Of a stretch of 64,000 nucleotides of DNA, positions 50,491-58,753 are shown in pieces (positions within the stretch are counted from its first letter, which is position 1; each line of letters starts with the position of its first letter). Under the pieces are notes generated by a model. The model had not been told where the DNA came from and ran no database searches. It worked only from the letters and a program-made list of their open reading frames with translations. Source of the stretch: Microbispora sp. H11081 (lineage in GTDB: Bacteria > Actinomycetota > Actinomycetes > Streptosporangiales > Streptosporangiaceae). The stretch spans positions 495,609-559,608 of the forward strand of contig NZ_JABBWV010000004.1 in NCBI RefSeq assembly GCF_012999535.1, written 5' to 3'. The position numbers were made by a program, and so were the translations under genes.

Positions 50491-51344
50491 CCGCGCCGGC
50501 CCTGCCCGCGTTCCGCCGTACGCCGCTGCGGCGCCTGGCCGGCGTGGACCGCCTCGCGGTGGCGGGGGCCGTGCTGCTGGCGCTCATCGTGCTGGCGGCG
50601 CTGCTCGCGCCGTGGATCGCCCCCTATCCGGAGGACGGCGGTTCCGCCACCCATCCGCTGGAGGCGCTGCTGCCGCCGAGCGGCGCCCACTGGTTCGGCA
50701 CCGACCAGGTCGGCCGCGACGTGCTCAGCCGCGTCCTGTTCGGCGCTCGCACCTCGCTGCTGATCGCGGTCGCGGTGCTGGCGGTCTCCGGGGTGGCCGG
50801 CGTCCTGCTCGGCGTCGTCGCCGGGTACGCCGGCGGCTGGGTCCGCGACGTGATCATGCGGGTCACCGACATCTTCCTCGCCTTCCCCGCGCTGCTGCTG
50901 TCGCTGGCGCTCGCCGTGGTCCTGCAGCCCAGCGTGACCACCGTGATCGTGGCGATCGCCGTCACCTGGTGGCCGTGGTACGCCCGGCTCACGGCGTCGG
51001 TCGCCGCGTCGGTGTCCACCCGGGGCTTCGTCGACTCCGCGCGCTGCCTCGGCGTGCCCGCCCCGCTCATCGTGCTGCGGCACGTGCTGCCGAACTCGCT
51101 CACGCCGGTGCTGGTCCAGTTGTCGCTGGACGGCGGCGGGGTCATCCTCACCGCCGCCGCGCTGTCGTACCTCGGCCTCGGCGCCCACGAGCCGACCCCG
51201 GAATGGGGCCTGATGGTCCAGCAGGGCCAGTCGCTGTTCACCACCGACTGGTGGGTGGTGACCTTCCCCGGTCTCGCCATCCTGCTCACCGCGTTCGCGT
51301 TCAACGTGCTCGGCGAGGGACTGAGGGCGAGGTTGTCGCGATGA
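50487..51344 (+). CDS. ABC transporter permease (DppC type)
   Basis: 285 residues. Typical DppC start with a long first helix (LAVAGAVLLALIVLAALLAPWI), HWFGTDQVGRDVLSRVLFGARTSLLI, and the EAA loop ARCLGVPAPLIVLRHVLPNSLTPVLVQ. ATG 50487 overlaps the previous stop (ATGA). A 64-base gap follows before the ATPase. Confidence 0.93.
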   Translation: MTAPALPAFRRTPLRRLAGVDRLAVAGAVLLALIVLAALLAPWIAPYPEDGGSATHPLEALLPPSGAHWFGTDQVGRDVLSRVLFGARTSLLIAVAVLAVSGVAGVLLGVVAGYAGGWVRDVIMRVTDIFLAFPALLLSLALAVVLQPSVTTVIVAIAVTWWPWYARLTASVAASVSTRGFVDSARCLGVPAPLIVLRHVLPNSLTPVLVQLSLDGGGVILTAAALSYLGLGAHEPTPEWGLMVQQGQSLFTTDWWVVTFPGLAILLTAFAFNVLGEGLRARLSR

Positions 51345-51408
51345 GCGGGCGGATCAGTGAGCGCGGCGTCCGGCGAACGCCCCCGCTCGCCGAAGGCGAG
51401 GAGTGCGC

Positions 51409-52185
51409 ATGAGCCTCATCAGTGTGCGGGACCTCGTCGTGCGGATCGGCGACCGCGTGATCGCGTCGGTCCCCGAACTCGACGTCGCCGCGGGGGAGTG
51501 CGTGGCGCTCGTCGGCGAGAGCGGGTCGGGCAAGACCACGACCCTGCTCGCCACGCTCGGCCTCGTCCGCGGCGCGGACGTCTCCGGGAAGATCACCGTG
51601 GGCGACGTGGACGTGCTCGCGGCGAGCCCCGCCCGGCTGCGGGAGATCCGCGGCTCGCGCGCCGCCCTGGTCATGCAGAGCCCGCAGGCCGCACTCAACC
51701 CCACCATGCGCCTGGGCACGCTCATGCGCCGGGCGCTCGCCAGGCACGGCGTCAAGGGCGCCGCCGCGCGCGAGCGGGCGCGGGAGGCGGTCCGCGCCGT
51801 GCTGCTCGACCCGGAGATCCTGCGCCGCTATCCCCATCAGGTGTCCGGCGGCCAGGCGCAGCGCTTCGCCATCGCGCTGGCCCTGGCACTCGGCGCGCAG
51901 GTGGTGCTGGCCGACGAGCCGACCAGCGCGCTCGACGTGACCGTGCAGGCAGAGGTGGTCGCGGTGCTGCGCCGGCTGCGCGACGAGCGCGGGCTCGCCA
52001 TGCTGCTGGTCTCGCACGACCTCGCGCTCGTCTCCACGATCGCCGACCGGGTCGTGGTGATGCGCGACGGCGCCGTGGTGGAGAGCGGCTCCGCCGCCGA
52101 CGTGTTCGGCCGGCCGCGCGACCCCTACACCCGAGAACTGATCGCCGCGGTGCCCGCACTGCCAGAGTCCGCGGAGGAGCGATGA
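51409..52185 (+). CDS. ABC transporter ATP-binding protein (DppD type)
   Basis: 258 residues. Walker A GESGSGKTT, Q-loop VMQSPQAALNP, ABC signature VSGGQAQRFAIALAL (with Ala in place of Arg/Gln at the fifth position), Walker B VVLADEPTSALDV, H-loop LVSHDLALV. The usual C-terminal oligopeptide domain is missing. The ATG at 51409 has GAGGAG just upstream. The stop overlaps the next start. Confidence 0.92.
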   Translation: MSLISVRDLVVRIGDRVIASVPELDVAAGECVALVGESGSGKTTTLLATLGLVRGADVSGKITVGDVDVLAASPARLREIRGSRAALVMQSPQAALNPTMRLGTLMRRALARHGVKGAAARERAREAVRAVLLDPEILRRYPHQVSGGQAQRFAIALALALGAQVVLADEPTSALDVTVQAEVVAVLRRLRDERGLAMLLVSHDLALVSTIADRVVVMRDGAVVESGSAADVFGRPRDPYTRELIAAVPALPESAEER

Positions 52186-53162
52186 CGCTGCTCGCCGCCG
52201 AGGGGGTCACCCTCGCCTACGGCGCCACGGCCGTGGTCCACGACGTGAGCCTCGCCATGGACGAGGGCGGGGTGGGTCTGATCGGGGAGAGCGGCTCGGG
52301 CAAGACCACGCTCGCCCGCGCCCTGCTCGGCCTCGTGCGCCCCCGCTCCGGCGTCGTCCGGTACGGCTCACGCGACCTGGCCGCGCTCGGCAGGTCGGGC
52401 CGGGCGGAGTTCCGCCGGGCCGTGCAGCCGGTCTTCCAGGACGGCAGCGAGGCGCTCGACCCCCGCATGACGGCCGGGGCCTCGATCACCGAGGCGCTGA
52501 CGACGCACCACCGCATGTCGCGGGCCGCGCGGCGCGACCGGGTGGAGGCGCTGCTGGCCGACGTGGGGCTCGCCCCCGCGATCGCCGCCCGCAGGCCCCA
52601 CGAGATGTCCGGCGGCCAGCGGCAGCGGGTGGCGATCGCTCGCGCGCTGGCCGTGGAGCCGCGACTGCTGGTGCTCGACGAGCCCACGAGCGCGCTCGAC
52701 GTGACCGTGCAGGCGAGGATCCTGGAACTGCTGGAGAGGCTGGCCGCGGAACACGGGCTCGGCTATCTGCTCATCACGCACAACCTCGGCGTCGTCGGGC
52801 GGCTGTGCCGTACGTCGTCGGTGCTCTTCGCCGGGCGGGTCGTCGAGTCGGGCCCGACCGGGGAACTGCTCACGCGGCCGGTCCATCCCTACACCAGGGC
52901 CCTGCGCGACGCGGTGCCACGCCTGGGCGGAGAGCCCCCGGCCACGACCGGGCGGACCGAGGCGGCGCCGGCCCCGTCCGGCTGCCCGTTCCGGCTGCGC
53001 TGTCCCCTCGCCGTGGACCGCTGCCGGGACGAGGCGCCGCTGCCGCGCGAGGTCGAGGGGCGCAAGGTGGCGTGTCACCGCGCGGAGGAGGTGCTGAGCG
53101 GTCTCCCGGCCTCCTCCACGTCTCGCGCCGGAGGTGAGGCGTCGGGTGCGCCGCGTCAGTGA
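52182..53162 (+). CDS. ABC transporter ATP-binding protein (DppF type)
   Basis: 326 residues. Walker A GESGSGKTT, Q-loop VFQDGSEALDPRM, signature MSGGQRQRVAIARAL, Walker B LLVLDEPTSALDV, H-loop ITHNLGVV, and a C-terminal oligopeptide-type extension with Cys motif CPFRLRCPLAVDRC. ATG overlaps the preceding stop (ATGA). The 3' end overlaps the second PucR gene. Confidence 0.92.
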   Translation: MTLLAAEGVTLAYGATAVVHDVSLAMDEGGVGLIGESGSGKTTLARALLGLVRPRSGVVRYGSRDLAALGRSGRAEFRRAVQPVFQDGSEALDPRMTAGASITEALTTHHRMSRAARRDRVEALLADVGLAPAIAARRPHEMSGGQRQRVAIARALAVEPRLLVLDEPTSALDVTVQARILELLERLAAEHGLGYLLITHNLGVVGRLCRTSSVLFAGRVVESGPTGELLTRPVHPYTRALRDAVPRLGGEPPATTGRTEAAPAPSGCPFRLRCPLAVDRCRDEAPLPREVEGRKVACHRAEEVLSGLPASSTSRAGGEASGAPRQ

Positions 53163-54603
53163 CCTGCTCAGGACGCCCGCCGGCCGCAGGCTGACACTCG
53201 TCGCGGGCCCGTGGGACGCCCGCGAGGTCGACGGCGTCGTCCTCGTCGAGGAGATGCGCGAACTGGCGACGGCCGCCCCCGGCGCGCTGGCGATCCTGTC
53301 CCGCCACGCCATGCGGTCGTGCGACGTGCTCGACGCGCTGCGCCTGGCGGGGCGCGCCCGCCTGGCCGGGATCGTGCTGCCGGGTCCGGCGGGCACGACG
53401 CCCGAGATCGTGGAGCTGGCCAGGCGGGAGGGGGTCGCCCTGCTCGCCGGGGCCTCCGACCACTCGCTGTCGGACGCCGTGCTCGGCCTCAGCGCGGCCG
53501 TACGCGCCGATCCCGGGCTGCTGCTGCGCCGTACGAGGGAGGCGATCGACGGGCTCGGCGCGATGGAGGGCGCGGGCGAGACCGACATCCTGCGGGCGGC
53601 GTCGGCCTCCATCGGGGTCGTGTACACGGTCGCCGACCTGGCCGACTCCGCGGCGAACTCGACCGTGATCCGGGTCGGCGGCCGGCCGGACGGCTACGTG
53701 TGCTGGGACGGCGAGGACCCGGCGGCGGCGATCGTCGCCCAGGTCGTCGCGACCACGCTCGGCCGGGTGCGGGCGACCGCCCGGGAGGCGGAGGCGGCCC
53801 GCGAACGCGCGCTGCTCGGCCTGCTCGGCGCCAAGGACACCAGGGCCGCCGCCCGCCGTGCCCGCCACGAGGGCGTGCCTGTGGACGGCTGGCACGTCGC
53901 GGTCTTCCTGCGCGATCCCGCCCCGGATCCGGCTACCGACGCCGTGCGGGGCTCCCCGGGCGCCGGGGTGGCCGATCCCGTGCTGCGTCAGGTGCGCAGG
54001 ACGGTCGCCTCCCTTCTGCCGGGCCTGCCTGATCTGCCGGACCTGTCCGGGCCGCCGCTGGTCACCCGATGGCAGGACGGCGTGCTCGTGGTCCTCACCA
54101 GCGACGAGCGGACGGCGCCGGGCGCCCCGGGCGCCCCGGTCACGGGCATGGCCGTGGGCGTCGGCACCTGCCAGGCGGGCCCCGACGGGCTGCGCCGTAC
54201 GGCCTCGCAGGCCCGCGCCGCCGCCGCGGGCGCCGCGCCGGGGGAGATCGTCAGCTTCGACCGGCTCGGCGTCCACGCGATCCTCGCGGAGCTGGCCGGC
54301 AGCGAGAGCGCACTGGTCGCCGCCCGCGACATGCTCGCCCCGCTGGACCACCTCGGGGCGCTCAGCACGCACGCCGTGCCCACGCTGAAGGCGTACCTGG
54401 ACTGCTGGGGCTCCCGGACCAGGGCGGCCGAGCTGCTCAGCCTGCATCCCAACGCGGTGGCCCACCGGATCAGGCGCATCGGCCAGGCGCTCGGCGCCGA
54501 CCTGTCCGACCCGCAGACCCGCTTCGCGCTCCAGCTCGCCTGCCACGTGGTGCTCGGCCACGACTGTCTCCCGGGCACAACAAGGCCGATCACATCGTTG
54601 TGA
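53146..54603 (+). CDS. PucR-family transcriptional regulator 2
   Basis: 485 residues. N-terminal PucR-type domain (RVSDLLRTPAGRRLTLVAGPWDAREVDGVVLVEEMRELATAAPGALAILSRHA), a middle region with Ala-rich helices, and the C-terminal helix-turn-helix: YLDCWGSRTRAAELLSLHPNAVAHRIRRIGQALG. Overlaps the ATPase gene, so it is in the importer operon. GTG 53146 follows GGAGG by 11 bases; GTG 53134 is also possible. At its 3' end (54576-54602) a CACAAC-N15-GTTGTG dyad lies 45 bases before the next gene's start and may be an operator. Confidence 0.88.
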   Translation: MRRVSDLLRTPAGRRLTLVAGPWDAREVDGVVLVEEMRELATAAPGALAILSRHAMRSCDVLDALRLAGRARLAGIVLPGPAGTTPEIVELARREGVALLAGASDHSLSDAVLGLSAAVRADPGLLLRRTREAIDGLGAMEGAGETDILRAASASIGVVYTVADLADSAANSTVIRVGGRPDGYVCWDGEDPAAAIVAQVVATTLGRVRATAREAEAARERALLGLLGAKDTRAAARRARHEGVPVDGWHVAVFLRDPAPDPATDAVRGSPGAGVADPVLRQVRRTVASLLPGLPDLPDLSGPPLVTRWQDGVLVVLTSDERTAPGAPGAPVTGMAVGVGTCQAGPDGLRRTASQARAAAAGAAPGEIVSFDRLGVHAILAELAGSESALVAARDMLAPLDHLGALSTHAVPTLKAYLDCWGSRTRAAELLSLHPNAVAHRIRRIGQALGADLSDPQTRFALQLACHVVLGHDCLPGTTRPITSL

Positions 54604-54646
54604 GGGCACATCGACGCCGCTCCCGGCCCGATCTACGTTGCCAGGC

Positions 54647-56647
54647 ATGACAACGGTCATCGGAGTGGACGTCGGCGGCACCTTCACCGACCTCGTCCTG
54701 CACGACGCCGCGACCGGCGAGATCAGGGTCGCCAAACAGCCCACCACGCCGTCCGCGCCGGAGCGCGGGGTCCTCGCGGCGGTCGACGCGGCCGTGCCGC
54801 GCGACCTGCTCGCCCGGTGCCGCCACTTCGTGCACGGCACCACCGTCGGCCTCAACGCGCTGCTCGAACGGCGCGGCGCGAGCGTCGGCCTGATCACCAC
54901 GGCGGGCTTCCGCGACGTGCTGGAGATCCGCAGGGGCGACCGCGACGACCCCTACGACCTGTCCTGGACGCCGCCGCCGCCGCTCGTGCCGCGCCGGCTG
55001 CGCCTGGAGGTGGCAGAACGGGTGGCCGCCGACGGCTCGGTCGTGCGCGAGCTCGACCCCGACGGCGTACGGCGGGCCGCCGAGACGTTCGCGGCCGAGG
55101 GCGTGGACGCCGTCGCGATCGTGCTGATGAACTCCTACGCCAACCCCGCGCACGAGACGAGGGTGGCCGAGCTGCTCGCCGAGGCCGGGTTCGCCGGGCC
55201 TGTCTCGCTGTCGCACGAGGTCTCGGGGGAGTACCGGGAGTACGAGCGCACCTGCACCACGGTCGTGGACGCGTTCGTCCGCCACCGGATGGGCCCCTAC
55301 CTGCACAACCTCGACCACGAGCTGCGGGAGAGGGGTTTCGTCGGCGAGCTGCTCGTGACGCGGTCGGGCGGCGGCGCGCTGGCGCTGGCCGAGGCCGCGG
55401 CCCGGCCGTTCGAGACGATCCTGTCCGGCCCGGTGGCCGGGGCCGCCGCGACCGCGCGCCTGGCCGCGTCCCTCGGGCTCGGCACGGCCGTCGCCGCCGA
55501 CGTGGGCGGCACCAGCTTCGACACCGCGCTCATCGAGGACGGGCGGCTTCCGCTGCTGTACCAGGGCGAGGTCGTCGGCCTGCCGCTGCAGAGCCCTTGG
55601 GTGGACGTGCGGTCGGTCGGCGCGGGCGGCGGATCGATCGCGTACGCCGACGCGGGCGGCCTGCTGCGGGTCGGCCCGCGCAGCTCGGGCGCCGACCCGG
55701 GGCCCGCCTGCTACGGGCGCGGCGGGACCGAGCCCACGGTGACCGACGCCGCCCTGCACCTCGGCATGATCCCCCGCGGGCGCATCTCCGGCGGCATCGA
55801 GCTGTCGGCGGCGGACGCGGCCCGCGCGCTGGCGCCGCTGGCCGGCCTGACCGGCATCGACGGCGTGGACGCCGTCGCGGTCGGCGTCATCAGGATCGCC
55901 GCCGCGCACATGGCCCAGGCCGTGCGCGGCGTGACGGTGGAGCGGGGCGTCGACCCGCGCGGCTCGGCCGTCGTCGCCTTCGGCGGCGCCGGGCCGGTGT
56001 TCGGCTGCCTGCTCGCCGACGAGCTCGACGTGGACACCGTGGTGGTGCCGCCCAACGCGGGCAACTTCTCCGCCGTCGGGCTGGTGCAGGCCGACATCGT
56101 GCGCTCGGCCGCCCGCACGATGGTGCGCCCCCTGGACGACGCGGCGCTGACGGCGGTCGGCGACGTGGCACGGTCGCTGTTCGAACGGCTCGCGCGGCCG
56201 GGAGCCGTGCGCGAGGTGGACCTCGACCTGCGCCACCGGGGCCAGGAGCACACGCTGACGATCCCGGTGCGGCTCGGGGAGGACGACCCGGCGGCCGTGT
56301 CCGCGCGGTTCGCCGAGGCATACCACCGGGCCTTCGGCCACACCCTGCCCGACCCGCTGGAGATCGTCACCGTACGGGCGACCAGCCGGGTCGTGCTCGA
56401 CGACGAGCGCCCGCTGGTGCCCGCTCCGCCCTCGGGCGGTGGCGGGGCGGGGACGACCCGGCTGTGGTCGTTCCGCCGGGGCGCCTGGACCGAGGCCCCG
56501 GTCGTACGGCGGGAGGACCTGACCGGGGTGGCCGAGGGCCCGCTGCTGGTGCTGGAGCCGACCGCGACCGCCTACGTGGACGCCGGCTTCGCGGTGGAGG
56601 CCCACGAGAGCGGCTGCCTCCTGATCACAAGGAAGGACCGGCCATGA
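54647..56647 (+). CDS. hyuA: Hydantoinase A/oxoprolinase-type subunit HyuA
   Basis: 666 residues, full-length HyuA. IGVDVGGTFTDLVLHD, HGTTVGLNALLERRGASVGLITTAGFRDVLEIRRG, LSGPVAGAAATARLAASLGL, VAADVGGTSFDTALIEDG, RSVGAGGGSIAYADAGGLLRVGPRSSGADPGPACYGRGG, FGGAGPVFGCLLADELDVDTVVVPPNAGNFSAVGLV. With HyuB it hydrolyses a cyclic amide (hydantoin, oxoproline or a related compound) at the cost of ATP. The start codon is 44 bases after the PucR2 stop. The stop overlaps the hyuB start. Confidence 0.9.
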   Translation: MTTVIGVDVGGTFTDLVLHDAATGEIRVAKQPTTPSAPERGVLAAVDAAVPRDLLARCRHFVHGTTVGLNALLERRGASVGLITTAGFRDVLEIRRGDRDDPYDLSWTPPPPLVPRRLRLEVAERVAADGSVVRELDPDGVRRAAETFAAEGVDAVAIVLMNSYANPAHETRVAELLAEAGFAGPVSLSHEVSGEYREYERTCTTVVDAFVRHRMGPYLHNLDHELRERGFVGELLVTRSGGGALALAEAAARPFETILSGPVAGAAATARLAASLGLGTAVAADVGGTSFDTALIEDGRLPLLYQGEVVGLPLQSPWVDVRSVGAGGGSIAYADAGGLLRVGPRSSGADPGPACYGRGGTEPTVTDAALHLGMIPRGRISGGIELSAADAARALAPLAGLTGIDGVDAVAVGVIRIAAAHMAQAVRGVTVERGVDPRGSAVVAFGGAGPVFGCLLADELDVDTVVVPPNAGNFSAVGLVQADIVRSAARTMVRPLDDAALTAVGDVARSLFERLARPGAVREVDLDLRHRGQEHTLTIPVRLGEDDPAAVSARFAEAYHRAFGHTLPDPLEIVTVRATSRVVLDDERPLVPAPPSGGGGAGTTRLWSFRRGAWTEAPVVRREDLTGVAEGPLLVLEPTATAYVDAGFAVEAHESGCLLITRKDRP

Positions 56648-58353
56648 CGATCGTCCGCACCCGATACTCGGAGGCGCACCCCGGGCTGGGCGACGGCGCG
56701 GACCCGGTGACCACCGAGATCATCCGGCAGGGGCTGAACGCCGCCGCCGACCAGATGAAGCAGTCGCTGATCCGCACCGCGTTCTCGCCGATCATCTACG
56801 AGGCGCTGGACTTCGCCGTCGCCTTCTACGACGCCGACATGTGCATGCTGGCGCAGGCCCCGACGCTGCCGGCGTTCATGGGCACGCTCGGCTTCTGCGT
56901 GCACGAGGCCGTCGAGGGCGTCGGCGGCCCCGCCGCGCTCAGCCCCGGCGACGTGATCCTCTACAACGACCCGTACGGCACGGGCTCCCATCCCCAGGAC
57001 GCGGCGATGGTGGTGCCGATCTTCCACGACGACGTGCTCGTCGGCTACTCGGCGATCAAGGCTCACTGGCTCGACATCGGCGGCAAGGACCCCTACTGCA
57101 CCGACACCGTCGACGTGCACCAGGAGGGCACGATCTTCCCCGGGGTCAAGCTGTACGACGCCGGGCGGCTGGTCAGCGACGTCTACCGGATGATCCTGGC
57201 CAACAGCCGGATGCCCGAGATGGTCATCGGGGACATCAACGCCATGGTGGCCGGGGCGCGGACCGGCGCCGAGGCGCTCGCCGCGCTGGTGCGGCGGCAC
57301 GGCCTCGACACCTTCCGCCGCTGCGTGGCCCGCATGTACGCCCACGGCGAGGCGCTGGTGCGCGGCTGGTTCGACCAACTGCCCGACGGCGTCTACCGGG
57401 CGTCGAGCGTCATCGACTCCGACGGGGTGAACGGCACGCCGATCCCGTTCGGCGTCGAGGTCGTCGTGGACGGCTCGTCGGTGACGGTCGACCTGACCGA
57501 CTGCCCCGACCAGGTCGGCGGGCCGGTCAACTGCCCGCTGCCGTCCACCGTGGCGGCCGTCAGGATCGCGGTGTCCTTCCTCGCGGGCGCGGGAGAGCAG
57601 CCCAACGAGGGCCACTTCCGGCCGCTCGAACTGGTCACCCGGCTCGGCTCGCTGTTCCACCCCGTACGGCCCGCGCCCTGCTTCATGTACGGCATCCCAT
57701 CCGACCACGCCATCGAGCTGATCCTCAGGGCGCTGGCCGAGGCCGTGCCCGAGTCGGTGCCGGCCGCCAGCGGCGGAGACATCAACGCGCTGGTGTGGTG
57801 GGGCAACCGCGAGGCGACCGGCGAGCCGTGGGCGGATGGCGCGCCGCACCCGGTGGGTCAGGGCGCGTCACGGTCGGCCGACGGCGCGAGCGCGCTGATG
57901 TACATCTCGGAGTCGGCCACGCGCTTCACCCCCGCCGAGGTGTGGGAGGCGCGCAACCCCTGGCGGATCGAGCGGCTCGCCCTGGCCGAGGACTCCGGCG
58001 GCCCCGGCCGTCACCGTGGCGGCCTGGGACTCGACCTGTCCTTCCGGGTGCTTGAGGACCAGTACCTCACTTCGGGCCTGGCGAGGACCGCGCTGGCGCC
58101 CTGGGGCATGGAGGGCGGACTGCCGGGCCGGCCCAACCGGCTCACCGTGGAGTATCCCGACGGGCGCGTGGAGGACTTCTCGCTGAAGACGCGGATCTTC
58201 CTGCCCAAGGGCGCGGTCGTGCACCTGCGCACCGGCTCGGGCGGCGGGTACGGCTCACCGGGGGAGCGCGACCCCGAGGCCGTGCGCGCCGACCTGCGGG
58301 AGGGCTACATCACCCACGAGCACGCCCGGCGCCACTATCCCCACGCCCTGTGA
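56644..58353 (+). CDS. hyuB: Hydantoinase B/oxoprolinase-type subunit HyuB
   Basis: 569 residues. HyuB family landmarks: DPVTTEIIRQGLNAAADQMKQSLIRTAFSPIIYEALDFAVAFYDADM, GDVILYNDPYGTGSHPQDAAMVVPIF, INAMVAGARTGAEAL, GDINALVWWGNREATGEPW, WRIERLALAEDSGGPGRHRGGLGLD, GGGYGSPGERDPEAVRADLREGYIT. ATGA overlap with hyuA. It ends 32 bases from the convergent DUF742 gene and closes the catabolic cluster. Confidence 0.9.
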   Translation: MTIVRTRYSEAHPGLGDGADPVTTEIIRQGLNAAADQMKQSLIRTAFSPIIYEALDFAVAFYDADMCMLAQAPTLPAFMGTLGFCVHEAVEGVGGPAALSPGDVILYNDPYGTGSHPQDAAMVVPIFHDDVLVGYSAIKAHWLDIGGKDPYCTDTVDVHQEGTIFPGVKLYDAGRLVSDVYRMILANSRMPEMVIGDINAMVAGARTGAEALAALVRRHGLDTFRRCVARMYAHGEALVRGWFDQLPDGVYRASSVIDSDGVNGTPIPFGVEVVVDGSSVTVDLTDCPDQVGGPVNCPLPSTVAAVRIAVSFLAGAGEQPNEGHFRPLELVTRLGSLFHPVRPAPCFMYGIPSDHAIELILRALAEAVPESVPAASGGDINALVWWGNREATGEPWADGAPHPVGQGASRSADGASALMYISESATRFTPAEVWEARNPWRIERLALAEDSGGPGRHRGGLGLDLSFRVLEDQYLTSGLARTALAPWGMEGGLPGRPNRLTVEYPDGRVEDFSLKTRIFLPKGAVVHLRTGSGGGYGSPGERDPEAVRADLREGYITHEHARRHYPHAL

Positions 58354-58385
58354 TCGAGCCCTGTGAGCACGCCATGGGGACGCGC

Positions 58386-58745
58386 TCACAGGGCACGCAG
58401 GCCGCTGATCACCTCGCCGAGGAGCTTCTCGGTGGGGAAGCGCGCGACGTTCGCGGGCGGGCGCACCTTCACGAGACCCTGCTCGTGGAGGTCGCCCACC
58501 AGCACCCGTACGACGCCGAGCGGCAGGTCGATGGCCGCGGCGATGTCCGCGAGCGACGCCGGGCGGGCGCACAGACTGAGGATCATCCACTGCTCGGGGC
58601 CGAGGCTCACCGGCGTCGGCCCGCCGACCGCGGTGACGATGGCGACGAGGTCGATCTCCTGGCTGGATGGCCGCACGCGTCCGCGGGTGAGAGCGTAGGC
58701 CGGCACGATCGGCCCGGCCTCCTCGTCCAACCACTGGTCCTGCAT
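58386..58745 (-). CDS. DUF742 protein (CvnC-like)
   Basis: 119 residues. DUF742 pattern: PAYALTRGRVRPSSQEIDLVAIVTAV, LGPEQWMILSLCARPASLADIAAAIDLPLGVVRVLVGDLHEQGLVKVRPP, with a winged-helix-like core. In conservons (cvn operons) of Actinobacteria, DUF742 is encoded after a sensor kinase and roadblock protein and before a small GTPase. Here it directly follows the kinase, and neither roadblock nor GTPase follows. ATG 58745 has GAGG six bases upstream; GTG 58757, which overlaps the kinase stop, would add four residues. Confidence 0.82.
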   Translation of the reverse strand: MQDQWLDEEAGPIVPAYALTRGRVRPSSQEIDLVAIVTAVGGPTPVSLGPEQWMILSLCARPASLADIAAAIDLPLGVVRVLVGDLHEQGLVKVRPPANVARFPTEKLLGEVISGLRAL

Positions 58746-58753
58746 GCGCTCCC

